A stretch of 64,000 bases of DNA, taken from assembly GCF_000328475.2 (NCBI RefSeq), contig NC_026492.1:496001-560000 (forward strand), in the 5' to 3' direction. The notes below the pieces were generated by a model. It made no database searches, was not told the origin of the DNA, and saw only the letters and a program-made list of their open reading frames with translations. The first letter of the stretch is position 1, and each line of letters opens with the position of its first letter. Source of the DNA: Mycosarcoma maydis. Taxonomy: Eukaryota; Basidiomycota; Ustilaginomycetes; Ustilaginales. Below are positions 36,217 to 46,783 of the stretch, piece after piece. The position numbers and the translations under genes were made by a program.

Positions 36217-39200
36217 ATGTCTCCTTCCAGAAGGAATGCTCCCTCGCTGCCCTTGGGTCTGATTCTCGCAGTTCTCTGCATCGCATCGGCAGTTTGCAGC
36301 GCTTCAATTGATGCTGCTCGGATGGACCTTCATCAACCGCCAAGTTCCGTCTTGACTCGATCGCAATCAAACCTCGGCACGGCCGATAGACTCTTCTTGC
36401 CTAGGCACGGAGATAATGAGGAGGAACATGATGCCGAAGACGAAGAGCATGGACACGACTTGCATCACGAGATGGCTGAGTCAATGCAGAACATGGAGAT
36501 GACAGACGACAGTCACGAGCACGAGCACGAGCACGAGCACAAGCACAAGCACAATCACAATCCTGAGCAGGAACACAACCACGAAACCTCTCATTCGGCT
36601 ACTCTCGGACATTCCCACCACGACATGGCGGCCACCGGCCTTTCGCCCTCATCCATCCCAGACGCTACTATCGCCGGCTCGGAACTGCTCGAACTTCCAA
36701 TCTGGCACGCCCACAGGGGACACAGCCATTCGCACACCGGCCCCGTTCTCGAGGAGCTCAACGAGACGCTTCTCTTCCGCGCACACGGTCCTGATCCCCT
36801 CAGCTACATCGAGTGGGACTTCGGCTATGCTCTCGGCTCGGTCGCCGAGCTGCGTCGGTTCACATCGGATACAGACGTCTTGGCAGGCAAGCCAAAAATG
36901 GGAGTCGTCGATAAACGCTGGAGGAAATTCTTGGATGAAAAGGATGCGGAGCAACGACAGGCGATTGCTGCCGATATTGCAGCTCGTCTTTCAGCATCGC
37001 AAGGCGATGGGCCCAGTCGTCACCGCGGTCTGTTGATGCTTCACGTCGTGACCGCCGTGATCAGCTGCTTCCTGTTGCTTCCCATGGCTCTCGTGCTCCG
37101 TGCTGCTCATTCGAGCTTAGCACCATTTGTCTCTCTGCTTTACTTGGTGTTGCTGGGCGGATCCATGTTAGTCTCCATCGCCTACAAAGCACTCACGCCT
37201 CGTCTGTACCCGGAAAATGCGCACGGCTCGATGGGATGGGCTATCTTGTGCATCTCTCTCATCACCCTTGGCAGCGATGTTTTCCGTCTGCTTGTCCAGA
37301 TCAGGTCTACTATCACGTCGTTGACGTCGTCCAAACAATCGAGCAGCAACGTGTGGCTTCCAACGGACATTGGTGAAACCAACGGAGTGCACCGCTCTTG
37401 GAAGGATGTTGGAGCAACTTTGCTTGGTCGCCAACAGCACCGTATGCCGAACAGCGAGAGTTACGATGCACTAGAAGAAGAGGCCATGTTGTCCACCGAG
37501 GGGAGAGCGCAGAGCGATTCGCTGAATTTTGATCTTGAAAAACATTTGCAGCATCGTCTGTCCTCGAGGCGTAGCCAGAGCAATTCTCGCACTGGCTCTG
37601 GATCTGGCTCTCCCCACCATGTCCATTTTGACGATCGTGCAGATGGCGCTCACAGTCGCCGCACGCTTGGTTCTAGCGTCGAATCGCTCGCCGAGCCTGT
37701 GCCATGGGTTGGCAGCGGCAGTACCGTAGTCAGCTGTAACGATGAACAGCATCGTCATGGTACTCAAGCTGCGTATGGCAACGTCATGGTTGCTTCGCCC
37801 ACTACTACCGTTTGCAACACGCCGCGCAACTCGATGATTGGTGGCGAATCGGCGCTGCTCTCTCCACTCAATCTCAAACCGATCTCGCCTTGGAACATAC
37901 AGACACACCAAGCCCAGAAGCCCTCGCCCCGTGATGCGCCCAATGACATGCTGGCAGCAGCTTATTCGCCTACCAAAGCACGTTCAAGCCGGCTGGACAT
38001 TTTCCGTACGATTGTTCGTTACACTCGTGTCGTTGCCGCTCGTTCGCTGCCCGTTTTAGCATTTGCGACATCCTACACGGGTCTAGCTGTCTACACGGGC
38101 TCGTGTCGTGGTGGCTACAAGAATGTGTGCCTGGCACACGGCATCAAGGGCGGCATCTTTTTCTGGTTTGGATTGCTGACGTTCGGACGATACCTCGGAG
38201 CCTACGCGGACTGCGGATGGGCATGGAACAAGCGACCTAGTGTACAAGCAGCGAGGAGCACGAGCCGTAGCCAGTCTGCGTGGCGACGCAGCATGCCTAG
38301 CGCCGAGTTTGTCGAGTGCCTGGTCATCTTCATCTACGGCGTCAGCAACACTTGGATGGAGCGCTTTGGTGCTGCTCCTGGTGATCCGTACACGATCAAG
38401 CAGATCCAGCACATCTCAATCGCTGTCATGTTCTGGTTTGCCGGCCTGATGGGAATGCTGCTCGAGACAAAGTGGATTCGCAACATGCTCTCGTTTCCGA
38501 TCGCTTACAACCATGTAGCGGCCGTCCCTCTGCGTGAGGTTCGACATCGGTATCGCCACAGTACTGGTACCCGCAATGAAGGAGCCGATGCTGACTTAGA
38601 TTTGTTGTTGGATGCGCAGACGCAGCCAGCATCCTACTCGGCTTCTTTCAATCCATTCCCCGCGCTCGTTATTGGCATTACGGGCGTAGCTATGGCAGCG
38701 CACCACCAGGACTACCAGTACGAGGTCGCGATCCATATGCTGTGGGGCCAGCTTCTAGCCGGTTTCGCTTTGCTGCGATGCCTCACTTACTTTTTGCTGT
38801 GGCTGCGACCACCAACAGCATCGGTTTTACCCTCTCGTCCGCCCACTGAGGCTCTGGCTGCATTTTCCCTGTGTTGCGGCGGCCTGGTGTTTATGCTGAG
38901 CAGCGAGGAAGTCTCGTTTGCAGCGATGCGCAGCGGCTACGGCGACTTTATGGCGATTCTCAACGTAGCTGTGGCTGTAGTCGCACTGCTGTTTTGCTGG
39001 ACGACGGTGCTCATGATGCTCAAGGGTTGGGCGGTGCGTCGCGAGGTGAAGCGTACTACGGAAGAACAGCAAGACGAACAGTTTGTCAGCGAGGAGCGAG
39101 CGCCAAGACACATGCGCGCCAAGGCCGTCTCGAAACACGACGAGCCTGTTGCGGAGGCTGAAGCCGTGTTTGTGCTCGACGATGACGACGATGTTGATAA

Positions 39201-39249
39201 CAAGGACGACAGCGAACAAGCGTCGGTCGGCCGCCACATTTCCGTATAA
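36217..39249 (+). CDS. YTP1-like polytopic membrane protein with His-rich luminal region
   Basis: 1010-aa YTP1-like integral membrane protein (DUF2427 and YTP1 C-terminal family; yeast Ytp1 function unknown). A signal peptide spans about residues 1-30. A His/Glu-rich segment follows (about 65-140; repeats of HE, HK and HN, then HSHSH), which could bind metal ions. The DUF2427-like part contains PLSYIEWDFGYALGS and hydrophobic helices at 270-360. A long polar, Ser-rich loop (about 375-590) precedes the YTP1 C-terminal part with many membrane helices (about 600-940), including YTGSCRGGYKNVCLAHGIKG and CLVIFIYGVSNTWMERFG. It ends in an acidic tail. ATG 36217 starts the signal peptide; the frame upstream has no ATG. 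Confidence 0.85.
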   Translation: MSPSRRNAPSLPLGLILAVLCIASAVCSASIDAARMDLHQPPSSVLTRSQSNLGTADRLFLPRHGDNEEEHDAEDEEHGHDLHHEMAESMQNMEMTDDSHEHEHEHEHKHKHNHNPEQEHNHETSHSATLGHSHHDMAATGLSPSSIPDATIAGSELLELPIWHAHRGHSHSHTGPVLEELNETLLFRAHGPDPLSYIEWDFGYALGSVAELRRFTSDTDVLAGKPKMGVVDKRWRKFLDEKDAEQRQAIAADIAARLSASQGDGPSRHRGLLMLHVVTAVISCFLLLPMALVLRAAHSSLAPFVSLLYLVLLGGSMLVSIAYKALTPRLYPENAHGSMGWAILCISLITLGSDVFRLLVQIRSTITSLTSSKQSSSNVWLPTDIGETNGVHRSWKDVGATLLGRQQHRMPNSESYDALEEEAMLSTEGRAQSDSLNFDLEKHLQHRLSSRRSQSNSRTGSGSGSPHHVHFDDRADGAHSRRTLGSSVESLAEPVPWVGSGSTVVSCNDEQHRHGTQAAYGNVMVASPTTTVCNTPRNSMIGGESALLSPLNLKPISPWNIQTHQAQKPSPRDAPNDMLAAAYSPTKARSSRLDIFRTIVRYTRVVAARSLPVLAFATSYTGLAVYTGSCRGGYKNVCLAHGIKGGIFFWFGLLTFGRYLGAYADCGWAWNKRPSVQAARSTSRSQSAWRRSMPSAEFVECLVIFIYGVSNTWMERFGAAPGDPYTIKQIQHISIAVMFWFAGLMGMLLETKWIRNMLSFPIAYNHVAAVPLREVRHRYRHSTGTRNEGADADLDLLLDAQTQPASYSASFNPFPALVIGITGVAMAAHHQDYQYEVAIHMLWGQLLAGFALLRCLTYFLLWLRPPTASVLPSRPPTEALAAFSLCCGGLVFMLSSEEVSFAAMRSGYGDFMAILNVAVAVVALLFCWTTVLMMLKGWAVRREVKRTTEEQQDEQFVSEERAPRHMRAKAVSKHDEPVAEAEAVFVLDDDDDVDNKDDSEQASVGRHISV
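36515..36564 (+). repeat. (GAGCAC)n hexamer array encoding His-Glu/Lys/Asn
   Basis: Tandem hexamers GAGCAC, then AAGCAC, then AATCAC, encode alternating His with Glu, Lys or Asn in the luminal region of the YTP1-like protein. The gradient of variants suggests successive duplications followed by point mutations. Confidence 0.85.
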
Positions 39250-40460
39250 CATTGATTGACACGGTCTATGCCAGGTACATGCCTCCCTATCTTGATCGAC
39301 AAGCAGCGTTGCTGTGCTACTTGACTCCTATGCTTGTTTCTCGATTCCAATTATACCAGGTTCTGAATCCGTTCATCTGTGGCTACCTTGGTAAGCCGAT
39401 CGCGAACCAGTCTCAGTGTGAACAGAGAAGGAGCATGGTGCTGCTGCTGGAAGCCAACATCTATCTGCGCTGACTATGGGCGTTGCAGGCTGCCTCGAGC
39501 GAAAACCGTAAGCCACTAGCCTGAGGGAAAATGGCGCCTGAAGAATTCCACGCGTGAATCGTGGATCGTGAATGGAAATTGGAGCGTGAAAAACGTGTCT
39601 ATTTGTGGCGGCCCCCCCGCCAGGTAGAGAGTGTCGTAAGTGTGAGTCTTTCTGGCACAGCACAGCAAGTCAGCAGCCAACTGACGCAGGGTTGCTCGCC
39701 TTGCATGGTGCGATCTAGGCAATCAGGGATGTGGGACCGTTCCCATTCACGATTGTTTGTCAGTATGCACTCACAGGTCTAAAAACTGCCGTGTGTACCA
39801 GTGGTTCACGATTTCGGGATCAGTTTACAACATCCTCGCCCACCATTTGAGCCGATCAGAACGATGTTTGCTGTCCATTGAACGGGTCTGTGGGGCAGAA
39901 CAGACAAGCAACCCCAAAGCTCACTCCAACTTGGTTCAGTTGGGCGATGGTGCACTAAATCGATTTATCGAATTTATTAAATACAGTACAGTGCCGAGTA
40001 ACGCGTAACGAATATCCGTGATCCAGATCCACTACGAATTCTTCAAGATTCGCAGATTATTCGTGATTCGTGATTGTGATTTTGTGAGGAGCTTTTGCGT
40101 GTTGGCTGAACGTGAGAGGAAAAACGTGAAGTTGATACTGTAATTACTGTATCCCACCGCTCCAGACCAGACAACGCACGGCACAATGGTCCATGGTCCC
40201 TGCAGCAGATTAACCATTTCACATGATTGACAGCTGCACTGGGCCAAATATTTAATTCGCTTGGACCAACCTGAACTGGCAAACGGCTGCACTCGACTAC
40301 ATGCTACAGTATCTGCTCGCGTGTGACCATATAACCCCAACTTAATCACGAATTATTATTGAACATTTGTGATTCACTCGTTCGTGGTCGCTTGTCTGGT
40401 CTGCTGCCCCTTTTGCTTTTACGAGCTACAAGGAAGGAACAAGAGCAGCGTCGACCGCGG

Positions 40461-40480
40461 CTCAGCTCAGCTCAGCTCAT
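40461..40480. repeat. (CTCAG)4 microsatellite
   Basis: Three perfect CTCAG units and one variant, directly before a heptamer cluster. Confidence 0.85.
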
Positions 40481-40488
40481 CACTCCTG

Positions 40489-40586
40489 ATTCCTGATTCG
40501 TGATTTGTGATTTGTGATTCAAACAGCGCTAATCATGAACAACAACATTCACGATTCGTGATTCGTGATTCGTGATTCGTGATTCT
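40489..40586. repeat. Heptamer tandem array (GATTCGT)4 with variants
   Basis: GATTCCT and GATTTGT variant units at about 40489-40520, then four perfect GATTCGT units at 40553-40580 and a partial unit. It lies 340 bp upstream of the hydrolase gene and matches the array at 6352 in unit and orientation. Confidence 0.9.
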
Positions 40587-40925
40587 CCGTGGCCATTCAT
40601 ATTCAAGTCTGACCTCGCCCACCACCATCACAACCGTCGCTACCACCTAAACTAGGCGTCGCACTAGACAAGTATCTCTGAATCTGGCATCGTTGCCTCG
40701 AGAGATTCTACCATCCAGGATCTTCAGCGTGTTTGCTTTGCACCTACGAACTTAGCATCGATCAGCGAGCATCAGCATCCTCGACTCGGTACCGTCATTA
40801 TCATCGTTCTAAGCTCGCGCAGCCTGGCTTTCTCACACGCGCCGCGTCAACCAAGAAAGATGCGCGCGTCAGGGTCAACAAGCTCATCATAAAGTCGAAC
40901 GAGCAAACGTCTCGCGGTCCTCATC

Positions 40926-43900
40926 ATGCTCGACATCCTGCGTCCAGCAGTCAACAAGGTCAAGTCTGCTGCTGCTCCTGCTGCACCTGCTCGAGCCGCT
41001 TCACCCACTTTGTCGCCCGCCTCATCCACCTCTACACTCAAAGCCTCCCCATCCCCACACCAATCCAGATCCGACCATACCCGCTCAACGTCCAGAGCAT
41101 TCACAGGCCCGGCTCGCTCCAAAGGCCAGCAGGCGCGGCGTCTCAGCATTGAAAGTGGCGTCTCTTCCTCTCACCGACATCGCTCTTCTCGGCAAGATCC
41201 AAGTCAGGGCCCGCTCGACCCTACCCTAGCTTCAACTTCCTCTTCCTCTGCACGTTTGTCGCCTGGCCTAGCGCCCTTCCGACGCTCCGCCTTTGCTTCA
41301 GATCCGCGCACCACACGCACATCCAGGGGTAGGTCCAAACTCGCACGTACCGACAACACCTCCTCACCTACAGCGTCCGTGGACTCATACCGCAATGAAC
41401 ATAGCAGGACACGCAAGCGTCCCCGTACCCAGAGCCCACTGCTAGGTGGCCTTTACTTTTCCGATCTCATCGTCGTAGCCTTCTTTTACGCCGTCAACCT
41501 CCTGCGAACCTGCGGCATCGCCGAATTGGTCGATGTCGCTTTCAAAGCATTCACCTATATCTGTACACGACTTCCTTTTGACTTTTACCAGCGATGGTCC
41601 CTCAGCCGTCCCCCTTCCAGCCAATCTGGTTGGTATCCGCCACTGACCGCATCATCTTCGGCTACTCGGCAATCTGATTCGCGCCAGTCTACATCCAAAG
41701 CAGACCCCATCGACACAATTCGTGGCCGTAACAACCGATCAATCGCACCATCGTCCACCGCTTTCTCCGATACCATCTTTGTCTCTGATGGAGAATCTTC
41801 ATCAAAGGAGGCGTTCGATGACGATGCTCAGTTGTCACCTTTTCACCATCTCACTCTACTTCTAGTCAGGTTCGCCTGTACTAGCTTTCCCCACCTCGTA
41901 CCACGCGTTCTCTTCGCAGAGGAGACCATCGGTCCACTTGTTCGGTGGAGGACAGGTGGAGGAGCTGCAGGTATTGTGCGAGAGTTCACCAGCGAATCAC
42001 GTTCATCCGAGTTTTCATCCACCACAGTTCGTCTCCCACATGCCTCTTTGAAGACGGATCCATTACGCAAAGCTGCTGGCACTGCTAGCTTGTCTACTTC
42101 CCCCGATAAAGCGAATTTTCAGCCACGACCCTCTCAACCTTATAGCCGACCCGGCTTCCGTGCCTTTTGGATCGGTGCGGATGCACATGTTCCTGTCGAA
42201 GTGCGACGTTCCGATCCCTCCTCCAAATCAGCGTCCACAATGCTCTATCTTCACGGAGGTGGCTTCTCGCTCGGCTCGGTCGCCTTCTACGCTGAAGCGC
42301 TCATCCGTATTGTCACCAAAATCTGCGCCTTGGAGGCTCGCGACAACGATGCCCGCTGTGTCGCTGTCGAATACGACCTCGCTCCCACTTCGCGCTTCCC
42401 TGGCCCCTTGCTGCAGTGTCTCCGATGCTACGCTCATCTTATCGAAGTCGAGGGCGTCGATCCTGCATCCATCACCATCGCTGGTGACAGTGCCGGGGGC
42501 AACTTGGCCATGTCTATGCTGCTTTGTTTGGACGGACAAGCTCGTACCGACGGTAGACTAGCCGAGAGGGACTGGAGTGCGCTTCCGATGCCCGGAAGAG
42601 CAGTCTTGATCAGCCCATGGGCGGATCTCCGTCCCTCCGCTTCGTTGGCTTTTGCCCCTCTACGCGAAGCTGCCGCCGCCGCTCCAGCATCCTCCAAACA
42701 GCCACCCTCTCAGACGGGCGCCAATCACCATGCTCGACCAGAACATGCTGCAAAAGACTCTGAACACATGCGTGTTTCCGCCTGGACAGAAGCAATCGGA
42801 CAGCATGAGTGGGACTACGTCGCTGCAGAAGCGCTAATGCACTTCGCACAGCTCTATGCCGGCGTCCTCAAAACGCCGCGTAGGGTCAGAGGACCGATGG
42901 GCTGGGTAGCTCATATGTGTGCCGTGCTTGCTGGTGATGACGATGACACCAACTACGCCGCTGCCAATCTAGCCAAGTCTGCGACATCTGGAAATGCAAC
43001 GCCTGGCGCCACCTCACCGCTGGCCATTCTCCGCACGCTTCTGTCGCCCCCCCAACGCGTCGCTCGAGCCGCCCACAGCATCCTTACAGAACCACTCCTT
43101 AATCGTGCCAGCACCGCCACGGCTACCTTTTCTTACAAAGCACGATCAAGCTCGGACGCTTTTAACCAAGTCGAGAACATCCGTCCCTCTGCTGCTGGTG
43201 CACTCGACCCCATCTTTTCACCAGCAGAACGCAAGACAGATACCGTTCCAAGCACCACTGACCTGTACCTTCCCATCTGGAACGATGAGCTTCAGGATGT
43301 ACAGAAAGAAAAAGTCAAGCGGCATTCGGATGATCCCGACTTCGAAGATGCCAAACTTTTACTGGAGACCAGCAAGCTCGTCAATCCTGCCATTGGCGAT
43401 TGGAGCCGCATCAAGTTGAGGCATGGTATGCTGGTGCTATGGGGTGATCGTGAGCGACTCGCAGACGACATTGAGGTCTGGGTCGATCTTGTCAGACGGT
43501 CACAGTCCGCCGAAAGACGACGCCAAGCGGGGCAAGATGATGAACCTGGTCAAGATTTCGACCCACCTCATCGCTCTGCAGCCACAGCAGACGCAACTCT
43601 GCTCGCGCGCAGACATGGTCAGACGTTGCAGGAAAGACGAGCAGCCTCACGTTCGCCGCATCGATTGACACCGAAATCAGAAGACAACGCTGCCGATTGG
43701 CTGTGTACCGCAGTCGAGCACGGGCCGGGCGGTGTTCATGCTTGGCCGTTCGTCTCGATGTACCTCGCTGGCTCAGAGGCAGAGCGCGAGAAAGGTCTCG
43801 AGATCATTGCACGCTTTATTGCCGAGCCCAATCCCAGTCCTTCATCGACTCTTCCACCTACGCCAACCTCGCCCATCGTACCTCTGGCTGTACAGCTGCC

Positions 43901-45335
43901 AACTTTACATCAGGAACATTACCTCGCCACCACGACCAACTCGCCACCGCATCTCAACACTGTTTCTCCTGCAGGGTCAATGCCGAGCGACATTTCGCGT
44001 GGTGACGCAGATGAACATGATTACCCCTTCCTTGGTTCAAGCTATACGGAATCCGAAGAATGGGATCCGAGCGAACGAAACGAGCTCGGACTGCAAGGCG
44101 TTTATCCCCACGAGATCCTATGGGCTCGGCCGACACCGACGCCATCTACAGGCGCAGGAACGCCTTTGGACAGCGACATGGAGCGCGAGAGTATTGGCCG
44201 TGATGACTTTGTTCATCGCGTTGACCTGCAGCTGGGCGGCGGTGATGCTGGGCGAGTCCGGGGCAGTGATAGTACAGTAATGGAGCCAGTGCATCTGCAT
44301 CACCCGACTCACCACGTCGCTTCGGTCTTGAGCCAGCCTGACCAGATACCACAATGGGCGACTGCAGCGCCTGCAGTTGACCGCGCGTCGTCAGCAACGA
44401 CGACACAAAAGAGGTCTGCGAGAGGCACGGGTGGCCCCATTGGAGGCCGCTCATTGGCCGATCTCGAAGCTGAATCGGACATGAGTGCGCCTCCATCTCG
44501 ACCTGACTCGCCAGGATCAGGATGGCGAGAAGACGGAGGCGGCTATGACTCGCGTGAAGACGGCGACGATGATCTCGATGCACCCTCTCCACAGGAGCTC
44601 GACCGCGATGCTTTCTTCGACGGTCCTGTTTCGTTCGCCGACGATGCTATCCCAATGGACCCTGGCTTCTACGGACTGGCGCACTACCATACCCTTCGAC
44701 CGGAGGGCTTGTCGGACATTGCAGAGGAAGAGTCGCAGTTCGACACCTCATCTGTGCTAAGCAGCGGCGGAAACGGCGGCAGCGGAGCCTTGTCTCCTGG
44801 GGGGAGCGTTATCATGTTTTCTCCCGAAGGTGGGAGGTCGCCCAATGTTGGAGCTTCCAGAACCCCATCGAACCCTGGCAGGTATTCATCGTACACGCCG
44901 TCGGCTGCAGAGATGGCGCGGCTGAAAGAAGCGCTCGATGAGCGGGAACGACAGTACCAACAACGTTTTGCGAGGAGAAGCGGTCGCTTTCCGATTGAGG
45001 AAGAGGACGAATTCGTAGGGGAAAATTCTGGATCGGATGAAGACGTGGGTTGGCTCGACACGGAGAATCGACAGCAACAGTCGCAGCAGCAGCAGCAAAC
45101 AGTGAGCCCCTGGATGTCGTCTGCCGAGCTGCCGAATTTGGCCTCTCTGCAAGCTCAACGCAACCCACAAATGTTGCGTGTCGGCGGTTCTTCCGTGGCG
45201 TCCAGCATCACCGTGCAAGACAATGTCAGCGCTTCAGGTGGCAGAGACCAAGGAGGAGCTGCACTGCGGCCCCCTCCTTCGCCGGCGAGATCGAGCACCT
45301 CGCAGAGTTCGAATGTGGGCGAAGTCTGGTGGTAG
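40926..45335 (+). CDS. Large alpha/beta-hydrolase (hormone-sensitive lipase-like)
   Basis: 1469-aa protein with an HSL-family alpha/beta-hydrolase core. The oxyanion motif HGGG is at 443-446, the nucleophile elbow GDSAGG has Ser522, a probable acid lies in GDRERLADD near 841-848 and the likely His is H938 in GGVHAWPF. A polar insert of about 250 residues (around 575-825) divides the core between the nucleophile and the acid. A hydrophobic stretch at about 180-215 could anchor it in a membrane. Residues 970-1469 are disordered, rich in Ser/Gly/Asp/Gln. The family hydrolyses esters such as acylglycerols or steryl esters, but the substrate is unknown. Its architecture resembles fungal steryl acetyl hydrolase-type proteins only in the core. 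ATG 40926 is the first in frame. Confidence 0.8.
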   Translation: MLDILRPAVNKVKSAAAPAAPARAASPTLSPASSTSTLKASPSPHQSRSDHTRSTSRAFTGPARSKGQQARRLSIESGVSSSHRHRSSRQDPSQGPLDPTLASTSSSSARLSPGLAPFRRSAFASDPRTTRTSRGRSKLARTDNTSSPTASVDSYRNEHSRTRKRPRTQSPLLGGLYFSDLIVVAFFYAVNLLRTCGIAELVDVAFKAFTYICTRLPFDFYQRWSLSRPPSSQSGWYPPLTASSSATRQSDSRQSTSKADPIDTIRGRNNRSIAPSSTAFSDTIFVSDGESSSKEAFDDDAQLSPFHHLTLLLVRFACTSFPHLVPRVLFAEETIGPLVRWRTGGGAAGIVREFTSESRSSEFSSTTVRLPHASLKTDPLRKAAGTASLSTSPDKANFQPRPSQPYSRPGFRAFWIGADAHVPVEVRRSDPSSKSASTMLYLHGGGFSLGSVAFYAEALIRIVTKICALEARDNDARCVAVEYDLAPTSRFPGPLLQCLRCYAHLIEVEGVDPASITIAGDSAGGNLAMSMLLCLDGQARTDGRLAERDWSALPMPGRAVLISPWADLRPSASLAFAPLREAAAAAPASSKQPPSQTGANHHARPEHAAKDSEHMRVSAWTEAIGQHEWDYVAAEALMHFAQLYAGVLKTPRRVRGPMGWVAHMCAVLAGDDDDTNYAAANLAKSATSGNATPGATSPLAILRTLLSPPQRVARAAHSILTEPLLNRASTATATFSYKARSSSDAFNQVENIRPSAAGALDPIFSPAERKTDTVPSTTDLYLPIWNDELQDVQKEKVKRHSDDPDFEDAKLLLETSKLVNPAIGDWSRIKLRHGMLVLWGDRERLADDIEVWVDLVRRSQSAERRRQAGQDDEPGQDFDPPHRSAATADATLLARRHGQTLQERRAASRSPHRLTPKSEDNAADWLCTAVEHGPGGVHAWPFVSMYLAGSEAEREKGLEIIARFIAEPNPSPSSTLPPTPTSPIVPLAVQLPTLHQEHYLATTTNSPPHLNTVSPAGSMPSDISRGDADEHDYPFLGSSYTESEEWDPSERNELGLQGVYPHEILWARPTPTPSTGAGTPLDSDMERESIGRDDFVHRVDLQLGGGDAGRVRGSDSTVMEPVHLHHPTHHVASVLSQPDQIPQWATAAPAVDRASSATTTQKRSARGTGGPIGGRSLADLEAESDMSAPPSRPDSPGSGWREDGGGYDSREDGDDDLDAPSPQELDRDAFFDGPVSFADDAIPMDPGFYGLAHYHTLRPEGLSDIAEEESQFDTSSVLSSGGNGGSGALSPGGSVIMFSPEGGRSPNVGASRTPSNPGRYSSYTPSAAEMARLKEALDERERQYQQRFARRSGRFPIEEEDEFVGENSGSDEDVGWLDTENRQQQSQQQQQTVSPWMSSAELPNLASLQAQRNPQMLRVGGSSVASSITVQDNVSASGGRDQGGAALRPPPSPARSSTSQSSNVGEVWW

Positions 45336-46239
45336 ATCGGACTATGTTTGACGCTGTCCTTCTCTTGCTTGCTCTGCACCAATAACTTACTTTGTACACA
45401 CTGTAAATTCCAGTTTCTGAACCACCGTGGCGGGAGTCCTGTACAGGAAGCTCTTTAGCAAATGTGACAGCTGTCTCGTACAGCGAAACTTTACCATGCA
45501 TTGCAATCTGCCATTGACCAAAGACAGCGCCACTTTGGATGGCTATCAGACACTGTCTCATAAATACAGTAGAATCAGCCTCCTCATTCGCATCGCTGCA
45601 ATCACGAATCACGAATCGAATTTTCATTAGTCGCCCCCAACGAAACTTGAGGGCCTCACCAACTTGTTTCGCACATGGCTCACGCGCCTAGGGCAGAATA
45701 TAAACATGTGATATCGTGTCGTGTTACAGAAGAAGCTATCTGGTGGACTGATTGACGAGAGGTATAAGGAGAACGACGCTAGCGAAGTAAGCTGCGTAAA
45801 TTCCCTCAAGATCAGATGGTCGAGAGCGTTGTAAGAACGGCATGGCAGTTGCGATGGGGTGGGAGACGCGTCTTGCAGCAGCGTACAGTAACGTGTTTCG
45901 TGTTTCAATTCACAATTGGCGTTCCAACGTGAAAGTCACGAGTCTTGGTGGCTGGAAAGCTGAAGCTGGAACGCATTTCGGAGTGTCAACGCGTGTCGAG
46001 CAGCAAATCACGAATCACGAGTGCAGCTTCGTCTTGCGTTTGAGTGTTGAATTTTGACCAGAGTCGTGCGCGCACGGTAGTCGCGAGCACCAAGCCAAGT
46101 GCAGCACGACTGAGCTTATTTGGCGTTGGCCAGAAAGAGCATGTGTTGATCTGCTCATCCATCCATCCGCTCGCTTCTCACACACTTTCTTGCAATCAAC
46201 ATTTCGAATCGAATCGACCTGACCTGGCAAGTGCACAAG
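45336..46239. other. Intergenic region, hydrolase to mitochondrial SSB gene
   Basis: 0.9 kb with no supportable gene. It contains short heptamer copies at 45600-45621 (AATCACGAATCACGAATCG) and 46004-46021, both in the inverted orientation. Confidence 0.5.
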
Positions 46240-46783
46240 ATGCTAGCGCTCAACTCGACAAGACAAACCCTGCTCGGAGGAGCACGCATGCTCTCGACCT
46301 CGGCCGTTCGCAATGATCTCGCTCGTATGCAGGTGTTGGGCCGCCTAGCCGCTGATCCGGAACTCAAGACGACCAAGAACGGCAAAGATTACGTTCGTTA
46401 CACGGTTGCCACCTCGGATCCTCCTACGGGTCCCGCTGAAGACGGAGAACGTGCTCCTACGACCACGAGCTACCACCGATTCTACGTCTTCGGCGAGAGG
46501 GGTGTGGATAGGATGAAGAACATCAAGAAAGGCTACAGGGTTCTGGTCGATGCCGAATTCAGGATCGAGCGAACACCGGCTGAGGGCGAAATCCCGGCGA
46601 GGGACACATTGCTCGCATTGCACCGTGAGTAATTTCCCGTAGAGGATGAAAATGTGGTGTGACGAATGAATTGACTGACATTGATGTTTTGCGTTTTTGC
46701 TTGCTCGCCCGTTTTAATTCTGCTCGGGGACGATAGGTGGCATCCAAGTCATTTCGAAGCCAAAGGAGGCCATCGAGGCTTGA
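46240..46783 (+). CDS. Mitochondrial single-stranded DNA-binding protein (Rim1-like)
   Basis: 143-aa OB-fold SSB of mitochondria, needed for mtDNA replication. Two exons: 46240-46624 and 46737-46783, with a 112-nt intron (GTGAGT...TAG). The N-terminal ~28 residues (MLALNSTRQTLLGGARMLST) form a typical presequence. The OB fold starts at LARMQVLGRLAADPELK and includes KDYVRYTVATSD, SYHRFYVFG and GYRVLVDAEF. Exon 2 supplies the last strand, GGIQVISKPKEAIEA. The reading frame before 46240 offers only a GTG. Confidence 0.92.

Larger units (their letters stand above)
39250..40925. other. Intergenic region, YTP1-like gene to hydrolase gene
   Basis: 1.68 kb without a supportable gene. It carries one of the densest sets of heptamer repeats (39546-39575, 40051-40082 and 40489-40586) and the pentamer array at 40461. 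The last ~330 bp should contain the hydrolase promoter and leader. Confidence 0.6.
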
